Notes: generated by a model from the letters alone, not told the origin. A stretch of 64,000 nt of DNA from Streptomyces sp. NBC_01439 (GCF_036227605.1 NZ_CP109487.1:6695501-6759500), one strand, 5' to 3'; shown: positions 44,097 through 53,840, numbered from the stretch's first letter. Made by a program: numbers and translations.

Positions 44097-45344
44097 ATGA
44101 AGCACTCACCGCGTCTTTGGACGGTACTCAGCTGCTCCCTGCTGGTCGCGTCCCTCGGGGCCGGCGCCACCGCATGCGGGTCCGGCGACAAGAACCCGCT
44201 GTCAGCCCGCCCGTACGACGCGGGCGATCAGGTCGCCTTCAACCAGCGCGCCGGCAGCCGCCCCGTGGACCCCGACCGGCCCCTCGAAATCACCGCCAAG
44301 AGCGGTGGCGGCCGGATCACCGACGTGCTGGCCGTGGACACCCACGGCCGCCGCCTGGCGGGCGAACTGAGCGCCAAGGGGGACCGCTGGCACAGCACCA
44401 CCCCGATGGCCTCAGGCGTCCGCTACACGGTCACCGTGAGCACCGAGGACGAGCGGGGCGCCCCCGGGCAGCGCACGCTCACCTTCGACACCACCCCGTC
44501 CAAGGGGATCCTGAAGGTCGAGTTCGGCCCGGACGAGGGCAAGTACGGCGTCGGACAGCCCATCACCGCCGAACTCAGCGAGCCGGTCAAGGACAAGGCC
44601 GCCCGCGCCATCGTGGAACGGGGCCTCGTCGTCGACGCCCCGCCCGGAGTCGAGGGCGCCTGGCACTGGGTGGACGACAAGAACCTCCACTACCGGCCCA
44701 AGGACTACTGGCCCGCCAACTCCGCCGTATCCGTACGGAGCAACCTGGAGGGCGTCCGGATCACCGACGAGCTCCACGGGGCCGTCGCCAAGCCGCTGAA
44801 GCTGGAGATCGGCGACCGGGTCGAGGTCACCACCGACGCCTCCTCGCACTACCTCACGTTCAAGCGCAACGGAGAAGTGATCAACACCATTCCGGTGACC
44901 ACCGGCAAGCCCGGCTTCTCCACCCGAAACGGCATCAAGGTGGTGCTGGGCAAGCAGTACTTCGTACAGATGCGCGGCGACACCGTCGGCATCGGCGGCA
45001 GCGAGTACTACAACCTGCCCGTCTACTACGCCACCCGCGTCACCTGGAGTGGTGAATACGTCCACGCCGCACCGTGGTCCGTCGGCTCCCAGGGCTACGA
45101 GAACGTCAGCCACGGCTGCACGGGCATGAGCACCGGCAACGCCGCCTGGTTCTACGAGAACATCACCGAGGGCGACATCGTCCAGGTGATCAACAGCATC
45201 GGCGACGACATGGACGTCTTCGGCAACGGCTTCGGCGACTGGAACATGGACTGGAAGGACTGGCGCCAGGGCAGCGCCCTGCTCAAGGGCACCCAGGAAG
45301 GCCGCAGCCCGGTCGACCAGGCCCGCCTGCGCCCCACCGTCTGA
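44097..45344 (+). CDS. L,D-transpeptidase lipoprotein (Ldt, YkuD domain)
   Basis: A 415-residue exported lipoprotein: signal sequence with lipobox ending at Cys27 (GATAC), Ig-like domains at about 55-240 typical of actinobacterial Ldt proteins, and a C-terminal YkuD domain with the catalytic SHGCTGMS at about 338-345 (Cys341 nucleophile). It makes 3-3 cross-links in peptidoglycan, outside the membrane. ATG 44097. It lies between the two cytochrome oxidase gene blocks but is separated by terminators on both sides, so it is independent. Confidence 0.92.
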   Translation: MKHSPRLWTVLSCSLLVASLGAGATACGSGDKNPLSARPYDAGDQVAFNQRAGSRPVDPDRPLEITAKSGGGRITDVLAVDTHGRRLAGELSAKGDRWHSTTPMASGVRYTVTVSTEDERGAPGQRTLTFDTTPSKGILKVEFGPDEGKYGVGQPITAELSEPVKDKAARAIVERGLVVDAPPGVEGAWHWVDDKNLHYRPKDYWPANSAVSVRSNLEGVRITDELHGAVAKPLKLEIGDRVEVTTDASSHYLTFKRNGEVINTIPVTTGKPGFSTRNGIKVVLGKQYFVQMRGDTVGIGGSEYYNLPVYYATRVTWSGEYVHAAPWSVGSQGYENVSHGCTGMSTGNAAWFYENITEGDIVQVINSIGDDMDVFGNGFGDWNMDWKDWRQGSALLKGTQEGRSPVDQARLRPTV

Positions 45345-45365
45345 GCCGTCCCGGGCCGGCCCCTC

Positions 45366-45388
45366 CCCCCGGAGGACGTCCGGGGGGA
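45366..45388 (+). terminator. Hairpin terminator after the L,D-transpeptidase gene
   Basis: CCCCCCGGA-ggacg-TCCGGGGGG is followed by AAATT. It lies 22 bases past the stop. Confidence 0.75.
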
Positions 45389-45500
45389 AATTCCCGGCCC
45401 GTTCACCCGTACGGCCCCCCTACGAGGCACGCGCGGGCCCTACAAGGGGTGTCCTGCCGGTCGGGCCGGGTGTGACCGACAAGGCGCCCCCAAGGGCTTA

Positions 45501-45902
45501 TCAGGCGTCCAGGGACAGACGGGTCCTCAGCAGGCCCGCCAGGGTGTCCGCGAACTGCACCGGGTCCACCGGAAGGGTCACGGCGGCGTCCGCGCGACTC
45601 CACGTGGCCAGCCAGGCGTCCTGGGGGCGCCCCATCAGCAACAGCACCGGCGGACACCGGAAGATCTCGTCCTTGATCTGTCGGCACACCCCCATGCCCC
45701 CGGCCGGAACCGCCTCGCCGTCCAGCACGCACACGTCGATGCCGCCCGCATCCAGCTCCGTCAGGACCGCCGGCAGCGTCGCGCACTCCAGGAACTCCAC
45801 CGGCGGCAGGTCCGCGGCGGGCCTGCGTCCTGCCGCCAGCCGCACCTGCTCCCGGGTGCCCGCGTCGTTGCTGTAGACCAGAACCCGCGCAGTCGCCCGC
45901 AT
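45501..45902 (-). CDS. Response-regulator receiver-like protein (degenerate)
   Basis: A 133-residue receiver-fold protein (ARVLVYSNDAGTREQVRLAAG; IDVCVLDGEAVPAGGMGVC with Asp where a phosphoacceptor would be). The usual acidic pair at the start and the Thr/Lys at the end are not clearly conserved, so phosphorylation is uncertain. No output domain. It diverges from ctaE. Confidence 0.85.
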   Translation of the reverse strand: MRATARVLVYSNDAGTREQVRLAAGRRPAADLPPVEFLECATLPAVLTELDAGGIDVCVLDGEAVPAGGMGVCRQIKDEIFRCPPVLLLMGRPQDAWLATWSRADAAVTLPVDPVQFADTLAGLLRTRLSLDA

Positions 45903-46101
45903 TTCGTTCCTCCACGTGGCCGTGAATCACGTTGATGTTGCGCGGGATGCTACTCCTCCCGGTGCGCCGTCAACATCGGTTCGAACATGTCGCAGGTGGC
46001 CGCGCGGAGGACTCATCTGATGGGCCGTTCGGGCCTTGCACACGCCCCTGACACTCCGAACGGCACCCCCCGGGGTGAGGGCGGGATAAGCGACCGACAT
46101 A

Positions 46102-46722
46102 ATGTCGGTCGTGGCGACAGCAACGACAGTAGATACCGGGCACGCGCACCCGACGGTCAACCGGCCGAACCTCGTCAGCGTCGGAACCATCATCTGGTTG
46201 AGTTCCGAGCTGATGTTCTTCGCGGCCCTCTTCGCGATGTACTTCACCCTGCGATCCGTGATGGGTCCCGAGTTCTGGACAGAACAGGCCGACGCCCTGA
46301 ATCTGCCCTTCTCGGCGACGAACACGACGATCCTGGTGCTTTCCTCGCTCACCTGCCAGCTCGGCGTATTCGCCGCCGAGCGCGGTGACGTGAAGAAGCT
46401 CCGGACGTGGTTCATCATCACGTTCGTCATGGGTGCGATCTTCATTGGCGGCCAGGTGTTCGAGTACACCGAGCTGGTCAAGCATGAGGGCCTGTCCCTC
46501 TCGTCCAACCCGTACGGCTCGGTGTTCTACCTGACCACCGGCTTCCACGGGCTGCACGTGACGGGCGGTCTCATCGCCTTCCTGCTGGTCCTCGGCCGGA
46601 CGTACGCGGCCAAGAGGTTCACCCACGAACAGGCCACGTCGGCCATCGTCGTGTCCTACTACTGGCACTTCGTCGACGTCGTCTGGATCGGCCTCTTCGC
46701 GACGATCTACCTGATCAAGTAG
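46102..46722 (+). CDS. ctaE: Cytochrome c oxidase subunit III
   Basis: A 206-residue protein with five membrane segments of the subunit III fold ([39 protein letters not shown], quoted in parts) and the conserved Glu/His residues of the family. ATG 46102, with GTG 46111 as an alternative. It is the first gene of the ctaE-qcrC-qcrA-qcrB block, 76 bases before qcrC. Confidence 0.95.
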   Translation: MSVVATATTVDTGHAHPTVNRPNLVSVGTIIWLSSELMFFAALFAMYFTLRSVMGPEFWTEQADALNLPFSATNTTILVLSSLTCQLGVFAAERGDVKKLRTWFIITFVMGAIFIGGQVFEYTELVKHEGLSLSSNPYGSVFYLTTGFHGLHVTGGLIAFLLVLGRTYAAKRFTHEQATSAIVVSYYWHFVDVVWIGLFATIYLIK

Positions 46723-46798
46723 CGAACACGTCACCGGGCAAGACCCGGCACTCCATCCAGACACACCGACGCAGAAGATCCTGACACCGGGGTAATCC

Positions 46799-47608
46799 GT
46801 GAAAAAGCTCTCCGCACGACGACGCCATCCGCTGGCGGCGGTCGTCGTTCTACTCCTCGCGCTGGCGGCCACTGGGGGGCTGTACGCCGCCTTCGCCCCC
46901 GCGGGCAAGGCGCAGGCCGATGAAACCGCCCAGTCCCTCGCCATCGAGGAGGGCAAGAAGCTCTACGCCGTGGGTTGCGCAAGCTGCCACGGAACCGGCG
47001 GTCAGGGTTCCTCTGACGGCCCGAGCCTGGTCGGCGTCGGCTCCGCGGCCGTCGACTTCCAGGTGAGCACGGGCCGCATGCCCGCCCAGCAGCCCGGCGC
47101 CCAGGTGCCGAAGAAGCCCGTCATTTACGACCAGGCGCAGATCGACCAGCTGGCCGCGTACATCGCGTCCCTCGGCGCAGGTCCGATCACGCCGACCGCG
47201 AAGCAGTACGACCCGGCGGGCGCCGACATCGCCAACGGTGGTGAGCTCTTCCGCAACAACTGCGCGCAGTGCCACAACTTCACCGGCGAAGGCGGCGCAC
47301 TGACGAACGGCAAGTACGCCCCCAACCTTGAGGACGTCTCGCCGAAGCACATCTACGAGGCCATGCAGACCGGCCCGCAGAACATGCCCTCCTTCCCCGA
47401 CAGCACCATGCCGGAGAAGCAGAAGAAGGACATCATCGCGTACCTCCAGAACGTGAACGGCGAGAAGTCGACCAGCCCCGGCGGCCTGAAGCTCGGTGGC
47501 CTCGGCCCCGTCTCCGAGGGTCTGTTCGGCTGGATCTTCGCCCTGGGTGCGCTGATCGCTGTCGCCGTCTGGGTCGCGGCCCACACCGCTAAGGCCAAGA
47601 AGTCATGA
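46799..47608 (+). CDS. qcrC: Cytochrome bc1 complex diheme cytochrome c subunit
   Basis: A 269-residue membrane-anchored cytochrome cc. Two heme-binding motifs: CASCH at 60-64 and CAQCH at 156-160, so electrons pass to the oxidase without a soluble cytochrome. N-terminal signal anchor and a C-terminal TM (about 240-262). The GTG start has GGGGT upstream, and the stop overlaps the ATG of qcrA. Confidence 0.95.
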   Translation: MKKLSARRRHPLAAVVVLLLALAATGGLYAAFAPAGKAQADETAQSLAIEEGKKLYAVGCASCHGTGGQGSSDGPSLVGVGSAAVDFQVSTGRMPAQQPGAQVPKKPVIYDQAQIDQLAAYIASLGAGPITPTAKQYDPAGADIANGGELFRNNCAQCHNFTGEGGALTNGKYAPNLEDVSPKHIYEAMQTGPQNMPSFPDSTMPEKQKKDIIAYLQNVNGEKSTSPGGLKLGGLGPVSEGLFGWIFALGALIAVAVWVAAHTAKAKKS

Positions 47609-48660
47609 GTAGCCAAGAGATTCCCGAAGACAAGCACCTGCCGAGCGAGCAGGGCGACGCCCACCACGGCGTAGCGGTCGCGGACGACCCGTTCGCCGAC
47701 CCGGGCCTGCCGGTCCACAAGCCGCGCATCCAGGACATCGACGAGCGGGCGGCGAAGCGCTCCGAGCGCACCGTGGCGATGCTCTTCACGCTGTCGATGC
47801 TGGCGACGATCGCCTTCATCGCGTCCTACGTGATCTTCCCGGTCGACAAGATCGTCTACATCTTCCCCATCGGGAAGGTCAGCGCGCTCAACTTCTCCCT
47901 GGGCATGACCCTGGGCGTGGCCCTCTTCTGCATCGGCGCGGGCGCGGTCCACTGGGCCCGCACCCTGATGTCCGACGTCGAGGTCGCCGCCGAGCGCCAC
48001 GAGATCGCCGCTCCGGCCGAGGTCAAGGCGCAGGTCCTGCAGGACTTCGCCGACGGCGCGAACGAGTCCGGCATCGGCCGACGTCCCCTGATCCGCAACA
48101 CGATGCTGGGCGCGCTGGCCATGCTGCCGCTGTCCGCCGTCATGATCATGCGCGACCTGGGCCCGCTGCCCGAGGACAAGCTGCGCAAGACCCTGTGGGC
48201 CAAGGGCAAGCTGCTCATCAACCAGAACACGATGGAGCCGCTGCGTCCCGAGGACGTGTACGTCGGTTCGCTCACCTTCGCCATGCCGGAAGGCCTGGAG
48301 GAGGAGCAGCACGACTTCCAGGTCCAGATCGCCAAGGCCGCCCTGATGATCGTCCGCATTCAGCCGGAGGACATCAAGGACAAGAAGGAACTGGAGTGGT
48401 CCCACGACGGGATCGTGGCCTACTCCAAGATCTGTACCCACGTCGGCTGCCCGATCAGCCTGTACGAGCAGCAGACGCACCACGTGCTCTGCCCGTGCCA
48501 CCAGTCCACCTTCGACCTCTCCGACGGCGCCCGTGTCATCTTCGGCCCGGCCGGTCACGCGCTTCCGCAGCTGCGGATCGGCGTGAATGACGAAGGCTTC
48601 CTCGAAGCGCTCGGCGACTTCGAAGAGCCCGTCGGTCCTGCATTCTGGGAGCGCGGATGA
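47605..48660 (+). CDS. qcrA: Rieske iron-sulfur subunit of the bc1 complex
   Basis: A 351-residue subunit with three predicted N-terminal membrane segments, as in Actinobacteria, and a C-terminal Rieske fold. [2Fe-2S] ligands: Cys277-x-His279 and Cys296-x-x-His299, with Cys282 and Cys298 as the disulfide pair. It starts in an ATGA overlap with qcrC and overlaps qcrB similarly. Confidence 0.96.
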   Translation: MSSQEIPEDKHLPSEQGDAHHGVAVADDPFADPGLPVHKPRIQDIDERAAKRSERTVAMLFTLSMLATIAFIASYVIFPVDKIVYIFPIGKVSALNFSLGMTLGVALFCIGAGAVHWARTLMSDVEVAAERHEIAAPAEVKAQVLQDFADGANESGIGRRPLIRNTMLGALAMLPLSAVMIMRDLGPLPEDKLRKTLWAKGKLLINQNTMEPLRPEDVYVGSLTFAMPEGLEEEQHDFQVQIAKAALMIVRIQPEDIKDKKELEWSHDGIVAYSKICTHVGCPISLYEQQTHHVLCPCHQSTFDLSDGARVIFGPAGHALPQLRIGVNDEGFLEALGDFEEPVGPAFWERG

Positions 48661-50282
48661 GCACCAGCGAGAACAACGAGCGCAAAGCGCCGGCCGGCGA
48701 GCGCGTAGCGGACTGGGCGGACGGCCGCCTGGGCATCTACAGCCTCGCCAAGGCCAACATGCGCAAGATCTTCCCGGACCACTGGTCCTTCATGCTCGGT
48801 GAGATCTGCCTCTACAGCTTCATCATCATCATCCTCACGGGTGTGTACCTGACGCTGTTCTTCCACCCGAGCATGAACGAGGTCGTGTACCACGGCTCGT
48901 ACGTGCCGATGCAGGGCGTCATGATGTCCGAGGCCTTCGCCTCGACGCTGGACATCAGCTTCGACGTCCGCGGTGGCCTGCTGATCCGTCAGATCCACCA
49001 CTGGGCGGCGCTGATCTTCGTCGCAGCGATGGTCGTGCACATGATGCGCGTCTTCTTCACCGGCGCGTTCCGCAAGCCCCGTGAGGTCAACTGGATCTTC
49101 GGCTTCCTGCTGCTGGTCCTCGGCATGTTCACCGGCTTCACCGGTTACTCGCTGCCGGACGACCTGCTCTCGGGTACCGGTGTCCGCTTCATGCAGGGCG
49201 CCATCCTGTCCGTCCCGGTCGTCGGCACGTACCTGTCGATGTTCCTGTTCGGCGGGGAGTTCCCGGGCGGCGACTTCGTCGCGCGGTTCTACTCGGTGCA
49301 CATCCTGCTGCTGCCCGGCATCATGATGGGCCTGCTCGTTGCCCACCTGATCCTGGTCTTCTACCACAAGCACACCCAGTTCGCGGGCCCCGGCAAGACG
49401 AACAACAACGTCGTCGGCATGCCGCTGCTGCCGGTCTACATGGCCAAGGCCGGAGGCTTCTTCTTCCTGGTCTTCGGTGTCATCGCGGCCGTCGCGGCCG
49501 TCGCCTCGATCAACCCGATCTGGGCGCTCGGCCCGTACCGCCCGGACCACGTGTCCACCGGTGCGCAGCCCGACTGGTACATGGGTATGCCGGAAGGCCT
49601 GATCCGAGCCATGCCCGGCTGGGAGATCAACATGTGGGGCCACACGCTCGTCCTGGGCGTGTTCATCCCGCTGCTGCTCTTCCCGCTGGTGCTCGGCGCG
49701 ATCGCCGTCTGGCCGTTCATCGAGTCCTGGGTCACCGGCGACAAGCGCGAGCACCACATCCTGGACCGCCCGCGCAACGTCCCGACCCGTACGGCCTTCG
49801 GTGTCGCCTGGATCGCGGAGTACATCGTGCTCCTCATCGGCGGCGGCAACGACATGTTCGCCCAGTACTTCCACCTGTCGATCAACTCGATCACCTGGTT
49901 CGTCCGGATCGGCTTCTTCGTCGTCCCGGTCCTCGCCTTCATCGTCACCAAGCGGATCTGCCTCGGCCTCCAGCGCCGGGACCACGACAAGGTGCTGCAC
50001 GGTCGCGAGACCGGCATCATCAAGCGTCTGCCGCACGGTGAGTTCGTCGAGGTCCACGAGCCGCTCCCGCAGGGCAAGCTGCACACCCTCACCGCGCACG
50101 AGCAGTACAAGCCGTACGAGATCGGCCCGACGGTCGACGAGAACGGTGTCGAGCGCAAGGTGAAGGCCACCGAGAAGCTGCGCGCGAAGCTCAGCAAGGG
50201 CTTCTACGCCGAGGGCAACCAGATCCCGAAGCCCACGGTGGAGGAGTACCAGGAGATCCAGTCCGGCCACGGCCACCACTGA
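48657..50282 (+). CDS. qcrB: Cytochrome b subunit of the bc1 complex
   Basis: A 541-residue subunit with eight or nine membrane helices. Heme b ligands are in RQIHHWAALIF / MVVHMMRVFFTG and YSVHILLLPG / LLVAHLILVFYHKH. The C-terminus is extended and hydrophilic, typical of actinobacterial QcrB. ATGA overlap with qcrA. A hairpin with T-run at 50339-50371 ends the operon. Confidence 0.96.
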   Translation: MSTSENNERKAPAGERVADWADGRLGIYSLAKANMRKIFPDHWSFMLGEICLYSFIIIILTGVYLTLFFHPSMNEVVYHGSYVPMQGVMMSEAFASTLDISFDVRGGLLIRQIHHWAALIFVAAMVVHMMRVFFTGAFRKPREVNWIFGFLLLVLGMFTGFTGYSLPDDLLSGTGVRFMQGAILSVPVVGTYLSMFLFGGEFPGGDFVARFYSVHILLLPGIMMGLLVAHLILVFYHKHTQFAGPGKTNNNVVGMPLLPVYMAKAGGFFFLVFGVIAAVAAVASINPIWALGPYRPDHVSTGAQPDWYMGMPEGLIRAMPGWEINMWGHTLVLGVFIPLLLFPLVLGAIAVWPFIESWVTGDKREHHILDRPRNVPTRTAFGVAWIAEYIVLLIGGGNDMFAQYFHLSINSITWFVRIGFFVVPVLAFIVTKRICLGLQRRDHDKVLHGRETGIIKRLPHGEFVEVHEPLPQGKLHTLTAHEQYKPYEIGPTVDENGVERKVKATEKLRAKLSKGFYAEGNQIPKPTVEEYQEIQSGHGHH

Positions 50283-50338
50283 TCCCCGCATGAACGCATG
50301 AGGGACTGATTCCGGTCAGTCCTGGTGTCGCCACGGCG

Positions 50339-50371
50339 AGAGCCCCGTCCAGTGTCTGGACGGGGCTCTTT
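50339..50371 (+). terminator. Rho-independent terminator after qcrB
   Basis: AGAGCCCCGTCCAG pairs perfectly with CTGGACGGGGCTCT around TGT and is followed by TTT. Confidence 0.92.
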
Positions 50372-50446
50372 GCCGTAACCGGGGCTGGATAGGCTGAACC
50401 CTGACCCATCAGACGTGGAATCCTCCACCGACAGCAGGAGCGGACC

Positions 50447-51511
50447 ATGAACGTTGCGACCCCGGCAGGCGGCGACAGCGTGGCGGCCCGTGGCTGGCCG
50501 GGCGTTCTCGACGCCCTGTTGACCGGCCAGGACCTGCGCGCGGAGGACACCGCCTGGGCCATGGACCGGATCATGCGGGGGGAGGCCACCGACGCCCAGA
50601 TCGCCGGCTTCACGGTCGCGCTGCGGGCCAAGGGAGAGACGGTCGAGGAGATCAACGGCCTCGTACGGGCTATGTACGCGCACGCCAACCTGATCGAGGT
50701 GCCGGGCCGCACGGTGGACATCGTCGGCACCGGCGGCGACGGGGCCAAAACGGTGAACATCTCCACGATGTCGGCCGTCGTCGTGGCCGGGACCGGCGCC
50801 AAGGTCGTCAAGCACGGCAACCGGGCCGCGTCCTCCGCGAGCGGCTCCTCGGACGTCCTGGAGAAGCTCGGGGTGAACCTCCACCTGAGCCGGGAACGGG
50901 TCGTGGAGGTCGCCGAAGAGGCCGGCATCACCTTCTGCTTCGCCGTGAAGTTCCACCCCGCACTGCGCCACGTGGCCGCGGCCCGCAAGGAACTGGGCAT
51001 CCGGACCTTCTTCAACGCGCTGGGCCCGCTGACCAACCCGGCCCGGGTGCGCGCCCAGGCGACCGGCGTGGCCGACCCCCGGATGGCCCCGATCATCGCG
51101 GGCGTGCTCGCCGAGCGGGGCTCGTCCGCGCTGGTCTTCCGCGGTGACGACGGCTTGGACGAACTGACCACGACGTCGACCTCGCGCGTCTGGTGGGTCC
51201 GCGACGGCAAGGTCTCCGAGCAGGCCTTCGACCCCCGTGACGTGGGCATCTCCCTGGTCGACGTCTCCGCCCTGGCCGGCGGGGACCCCTCGTACAACGC
51301 GGACGTGGCCCGCCGCCTGCTGGCCGGCGAGACCGGCCCGGTCCGCGACGCCGTCCTGCTGAACTCGGCGGCGGCCCTGGTGGCCCTCGACCCCGGTCCG
51401 GGCACCCTGGAGGAGCAGATCGCGGCCGGAATCACCCGCGCGGCGGAGTCCATCGACTCGGGTGCGGCCCGGGCCGCCCTGGAACGCTGGGTGACGGCCA
51501 GCAACGTCTAG
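50447..51511 (+). CDS. trpD: Anthranilate phosphoribosyltransferase
   Basis: A 354-residue enzyme that transfers phosphoribose from PRPP to anthranilate, the second step of tryptophan synthesis. The PRPP loop [18 protein letters not shown] and the following [18 protein letters not shown], the anthranilate/Mg motifs [14 protein letters not shown] and [13 protein letters not shown] are all present. ATG 50447 (MNVATPAGG). It stands alone, as is usual for scattered trp genes in Streptomyces, with hairpins before and after it. Confidence 0.95.
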   Translation: MNVATPAGGDSVAARGWPGVLDALLTGQDLRAEDTAWAMDRIMRGEATDAQIAGFTVALRAKGETVEEINGLVRAMYAHANLIEVPGRTVDIVGTGGDGAKTVNISTMSAVVVAGTGAKVVKHGNRAASSASGSSDVLEKLGVNLHLSRERVVEVAEEAGITFCFAVKFHPALRHVAAARKELGIRTFFNALGPLTNPARVRAQATGVADPRMAPIIAGVLAERGSSALVFRGDDGLDELTTTSTSRVWWVRDGKVSEQAFDPRDVGISLVDVSALAGGDPSYNADVARRLLAGETGPVRDAVLLNSAAALVALDPGPGTLEEQIAAGITRAAESIDSGAARAALERWVTASNV

Positions 51512-51537
51512 GCGCGCGGGAACGACGCGAAAACGAT

Positions 51538-51566
51538 GACCCCGGTCCACCATGCGGACCGGGGTC
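51538..51566 (+). terminator. Hairpin terminator after trpD
   Basis: GACCCCGGTCC pairs with GGACCGGGGTC around a seven-base loop, 27 bases past the trpD stop. It leaves room for a promoter before the riboswitch (TTGCGT 51567-51572 and CAGGAT 51589-51594 are candidates). Confidence 0.85.
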
Positions 51567-51599
51567 TTGCGTACCCGCGATCATGTGGCAGGATGCACA

Positions 51600-51717
51600 C
51601 CAGGTCACGAGTGACAGCGTTTAGGCCCCGGCTTGCTGTCCGGCAACCCTCCTTCCGTGGCGGGGTGCCCCGGGTGATGACCAGGTCGTAGGCAACAAGG
51701 CCTATGGCAAGCGCGGA
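51600..51717 (+). ncRNA. SAM-IV-type (SAM-I/IV) riboswitch aptamer
   Basis: The leader matches the SAM-IV consensus I remember: a GGTCACGAG start, CCCCGGCTTGCTG, CCGGCAACCCTCC, GGCGGGGTGCCCCGGGTGATGACC, and a 3' GGCAAGCGCGG. P1 can form from GGTCA (51603-51607) and TGACC (51678-51682). It precedes a PLP-enzyme gene. Assignment is by motif recognition, not covariance search. Confidence 0.85.
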
Positions 51718-51719
51718 TC

Positions 51720-51759
51720 CCTCGACACCAGGGGTCCTGGTCTTCTCGAGGAGCTTTTT
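51720..51759 (+). terminator. Riboswitch expression platform: intrinsic terminator
   Basis: CCTCGA-c-ACCAGG (51720-51732) folds back on CCTGGT...TCGAGG (51736-51751) and is followed by AGCTTTTT. CCTGGTC at 51736-51742 is also the exact complement of GACCAGG at 51679-51685 in the P1 strand, so aptamer and terminator compete with an antiterminator. Confidence 0.72.
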
Positions 51760-51761
51760 CC

Positions 51762-51782
51762 GTGAGCAAGCGAATGCGATAG
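51762..51782 (+). other. Possible leader mini-ORF (six codons)
   Basis: GTG-AGC-AAG-CGA-ATG-CGA-TAG follows GAGGAG by eight bases, right after the terminator. Its ribosome-binding site is partly inside the terminator stem. It may be a leader peptide or a vestigial start. Confidence 0.3.
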
Positions 51783-51941
51783 GGCGACTCCGCCCCCACT
51801 TCACCCTCGGACCAGGGTCACTTCCGCGTACCCCCGCCCCGTGCGATCCGAGGACCCTCCCGTACCCCGGACGGCCGCAGCGCCCTACCCGCGTACGGGC
51901 ACACCGAAGCCATTCAGCCCTGCCTGCCGGGAGATACCGCC

Positions 51942-53330
51942 ATGTCCGCATCCCTGAACGCCGCCGTCGCCACCGCCACCGCAGCCACCGTCGACCCCGC
52001 CTGTGCCGAGCCGCTCGCGGTCCTCGGCCGGGACGTCACCGTCCCCCTCGTCACCGGCGGCGAGGTCACCTACGCGGCCCTCGACTACGCGGCCAGCGCC
52101 CCCGCCCTGCAGCGCGTCTGGGACGACGTGGCCGCGTACGCCCCGTACTACGGCAGCGTGCACCGCGGCGCCGGGTACCTCTCGCAGCTCTCCACCGACC
52201 TCTTCGAGCAGAGCCGGGTCACCGTCGCCGAGTTCCTCGACTGCCGCCCCACCGACCAGGTCGTCTTCACCCGGTCCACCACCGACTCGCTGAACCTGCT
52301 CGCCGCCGTGCTCCCCGCCGACTGCCAGGTGTTCGTCTTCGAGTCCGAGCACCACGCCTCGCTGCTGCCGTGGACCAACGCCCAGGTCACCTACCTCAAC
52401 GCGCCGCGCACCCCGGCCGAGGCCGTCGCCACCCTGGAGCGGGCGCTGGCCGACCGCGACCCCTACGGCCCGGCCCTGGTCTGCGTCACCGGAGCCTCCA
52501 ACGTCACCGGAGAACTGTGGCCGGTCAAGGAACTCGCCGCCGCCGCGCACGCCCACGGCGCGCGCATCGTGCTGGACGCCGCCCAACTGGCCCCGCACCA
52601 CCCCGTCTCTGTACAGGAGCTGGACGTCGACTGGGTCGCCTTCTCCGGGCACAAGCTCTACGCGCCCTTCGGCTCGGGCGTGCTCGCCGGGCGCGCCGAT
52701 TGGCTCCAGCAGGCCGACCCCTACCTCGCGGGCGGCGGAGCCTCCCGCACGGTGGCCCGGCGCGAGGACGGCGGCGTGGACGTCGAGTGGCACACCACCG
52801 CGGCCCGCCACGAGGCCGGCTCCCCGAACGTCATCGGCGTCTACTCCATCGCCTCGGCCTGCAAGGCCCTGACCGAGGCCGGCTTCGGGAACCTCGTCGC
52901 CCGCGAGCAGCACCTCATCGAGAAGGTCCGGGAGGGCCTGGCGGAGGTCCCCGCGGTCCGGATCCTCTCCCTCTTCGGGGACGACGCCCCGCGGGTCGGC
53001 GTCATCTCCTTCGTGGTGGACGGCTGGAACAGCTCTCACTTCGCCGCCGCGCTGTCCGCCGAGTACGGGATCGGCGTACGTGACGGCCTGTTCTGCGCCC
53101 ACCCGCTGGTCCGCACCCTGCTCGGCAGCGAGCCGCAGGCCCAGGGCGAATGCGGAGCCCCGGAGGCGGCGCCGGGCGAGCGCTCGCTGAACGCGATCCG
53201 CGTCAGCTTCGGCGCCGGCACCCCCGACGAGCACGTGGAGCGCTTCGTCGGCGCGGTGAAGGAACTCGTGGCGGACGGCGCCAAGTGGCAGTACCGCACG
53301 GAGGAAGGCCGCTGCGTCCCGGCGGTATGA
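51942..53330 (+). CDS. Class V aminotransferase (cysteine desulfurase-like), riboswitch-controlled
   Basis: A 462-residue PLP enzyme of the class V fold. Visible motifs: VLDAAQLAPHHPV before the PLP Asp and SGHKLYAPFGSG with the Schiff-base lysine; SSNVTGE-type cofactor contacts upstream (SNVTGELWPVKE). It is longer than ordinary desulfurases. A SAM-IV riboswitch leader suggests a role in sulfur amino-acid or SAM metabolism, for example a cysteine/homocysteine C-S lyase. ATG 51942 begins after GGGAG; the longer upstream frame is in a different phase. Confidence 0.86.
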   Translation: MSASLNAAVATATAATVDPACAEPLAVLGRDVTVPLVTGGEVTYAALDYAASAPALQRVWDDVAAYAPYYGSVHRGAGYLSQLSTDLFEQSRVTVAEFLDCRPTDQVVFTRSTTDSLNLLAAVLPADCQVFVFESEHHASLLPWTNAQVTYLNAPRTPAEAVATLERALADRDPYGPALVCVTGASNVTGELWPVKELAAAAHAHGARIVLDAAQLAPHHPVSVQELDVDWVAFSGHKLYAPFGSGVLAGRADWLQQADPYLAGGGASRTVARREDGGVDVEWHTTAARHEAGSPNVIGVYSIASACKALTEAGFGNLVAREQHLIEKVREGLAEVPAVRILSLFGDDAPRVGVISFVVDGWNSSHFAAALSAEYGIGVRDGLFCAHPLVRTLLGSEPQAQGECGAPEAAPGERSLNAIRVSFGAGTPDEHVERFVGAVKELVADGAKWQYRTEEGRCVPAV

Positions 53331-53340
53331 CCGGCGGTCG

Positions 53341-53464
53341 GCTCGGCGGTTTTGCGGTTCGGTGGCACGTTGCGTCGTGCCGAGGTGGTTCGCCGGGTCC
53401 CCTGCGGGGGGCTCGGCGGTTTTGCGGTTCGGTGGCACGTTGCCTCGTGCCGAGGTGGTTCGCC
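53341..53464. repeat. 54-bp direct repeat
   Basis: 53341-53394 and 53411-53464 are identical except for one base (GCG versus GCC before TCGTGCC), 70 bases apart. They lie immediately after the PLP-enzyme gene in a region without genes. Confidence 0.85.
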
Positions 53465-53510
53465 TCAATCGCCGGCGGGGCTGGGTGGTGTGGGGCGGTG
53501 CCCCGCCGAA

Positions 53511-53840
53511 GTGTCTCCTCGGCTCGCGCCAGGCGGCCGTGGTTCTGCCGTTCGGCCTGGGTTGCGCGCTCGTCCTGCGGGGACACTCCGCCGTGTCCCC
53601 GCCCCACGGTAGGGCTTCGACAGCCCAACCTTGTCCCCCCACCTCCCCATGAACCGGCACCGCCAACGGGTGACTGACCCCTTTCCCGGTGGGCCTGCAC
53701 TGTCAACGGGTGAGTGGGGGCTTCCCTGTGGGGTTGTGCTGCTGAGGGGAGGGGGGACGTGGTGGGGTGTCCCCGCAGGACGAGGCGCTACCACCGGGCA
53801 CAGCCGAGACATGCCCGCACGCGCCGAGCCGAGGAGACAC
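53511..53840. repeat. Long imperfect inverted repeat in a gene-free stretch
   Basis: The left arm has GTGTCTCCTCGGCTCGCGC (53511-53529) and CGTCCTGCGGGGACAC (53571-53586); the right arm has the complements at 53821-53840 (one base longer) and 53767-53783 (exact, 17 bp with its flank). The order is inverted, so the two arms of about 80 bases can fold. A smaller GGGGACAC/GTGTCCCC hairpin (53579-53600) is embedded. Relic of a mobile element or a large RNA structure. Confidence 0.65.

Noticed and set aside
51704..53083. Long frame beginning near the riboswitch terminator
   Set aside because: Out of phase with the PLP enzyme and Arg/Pro-rich without motifs; a frame-shadow.
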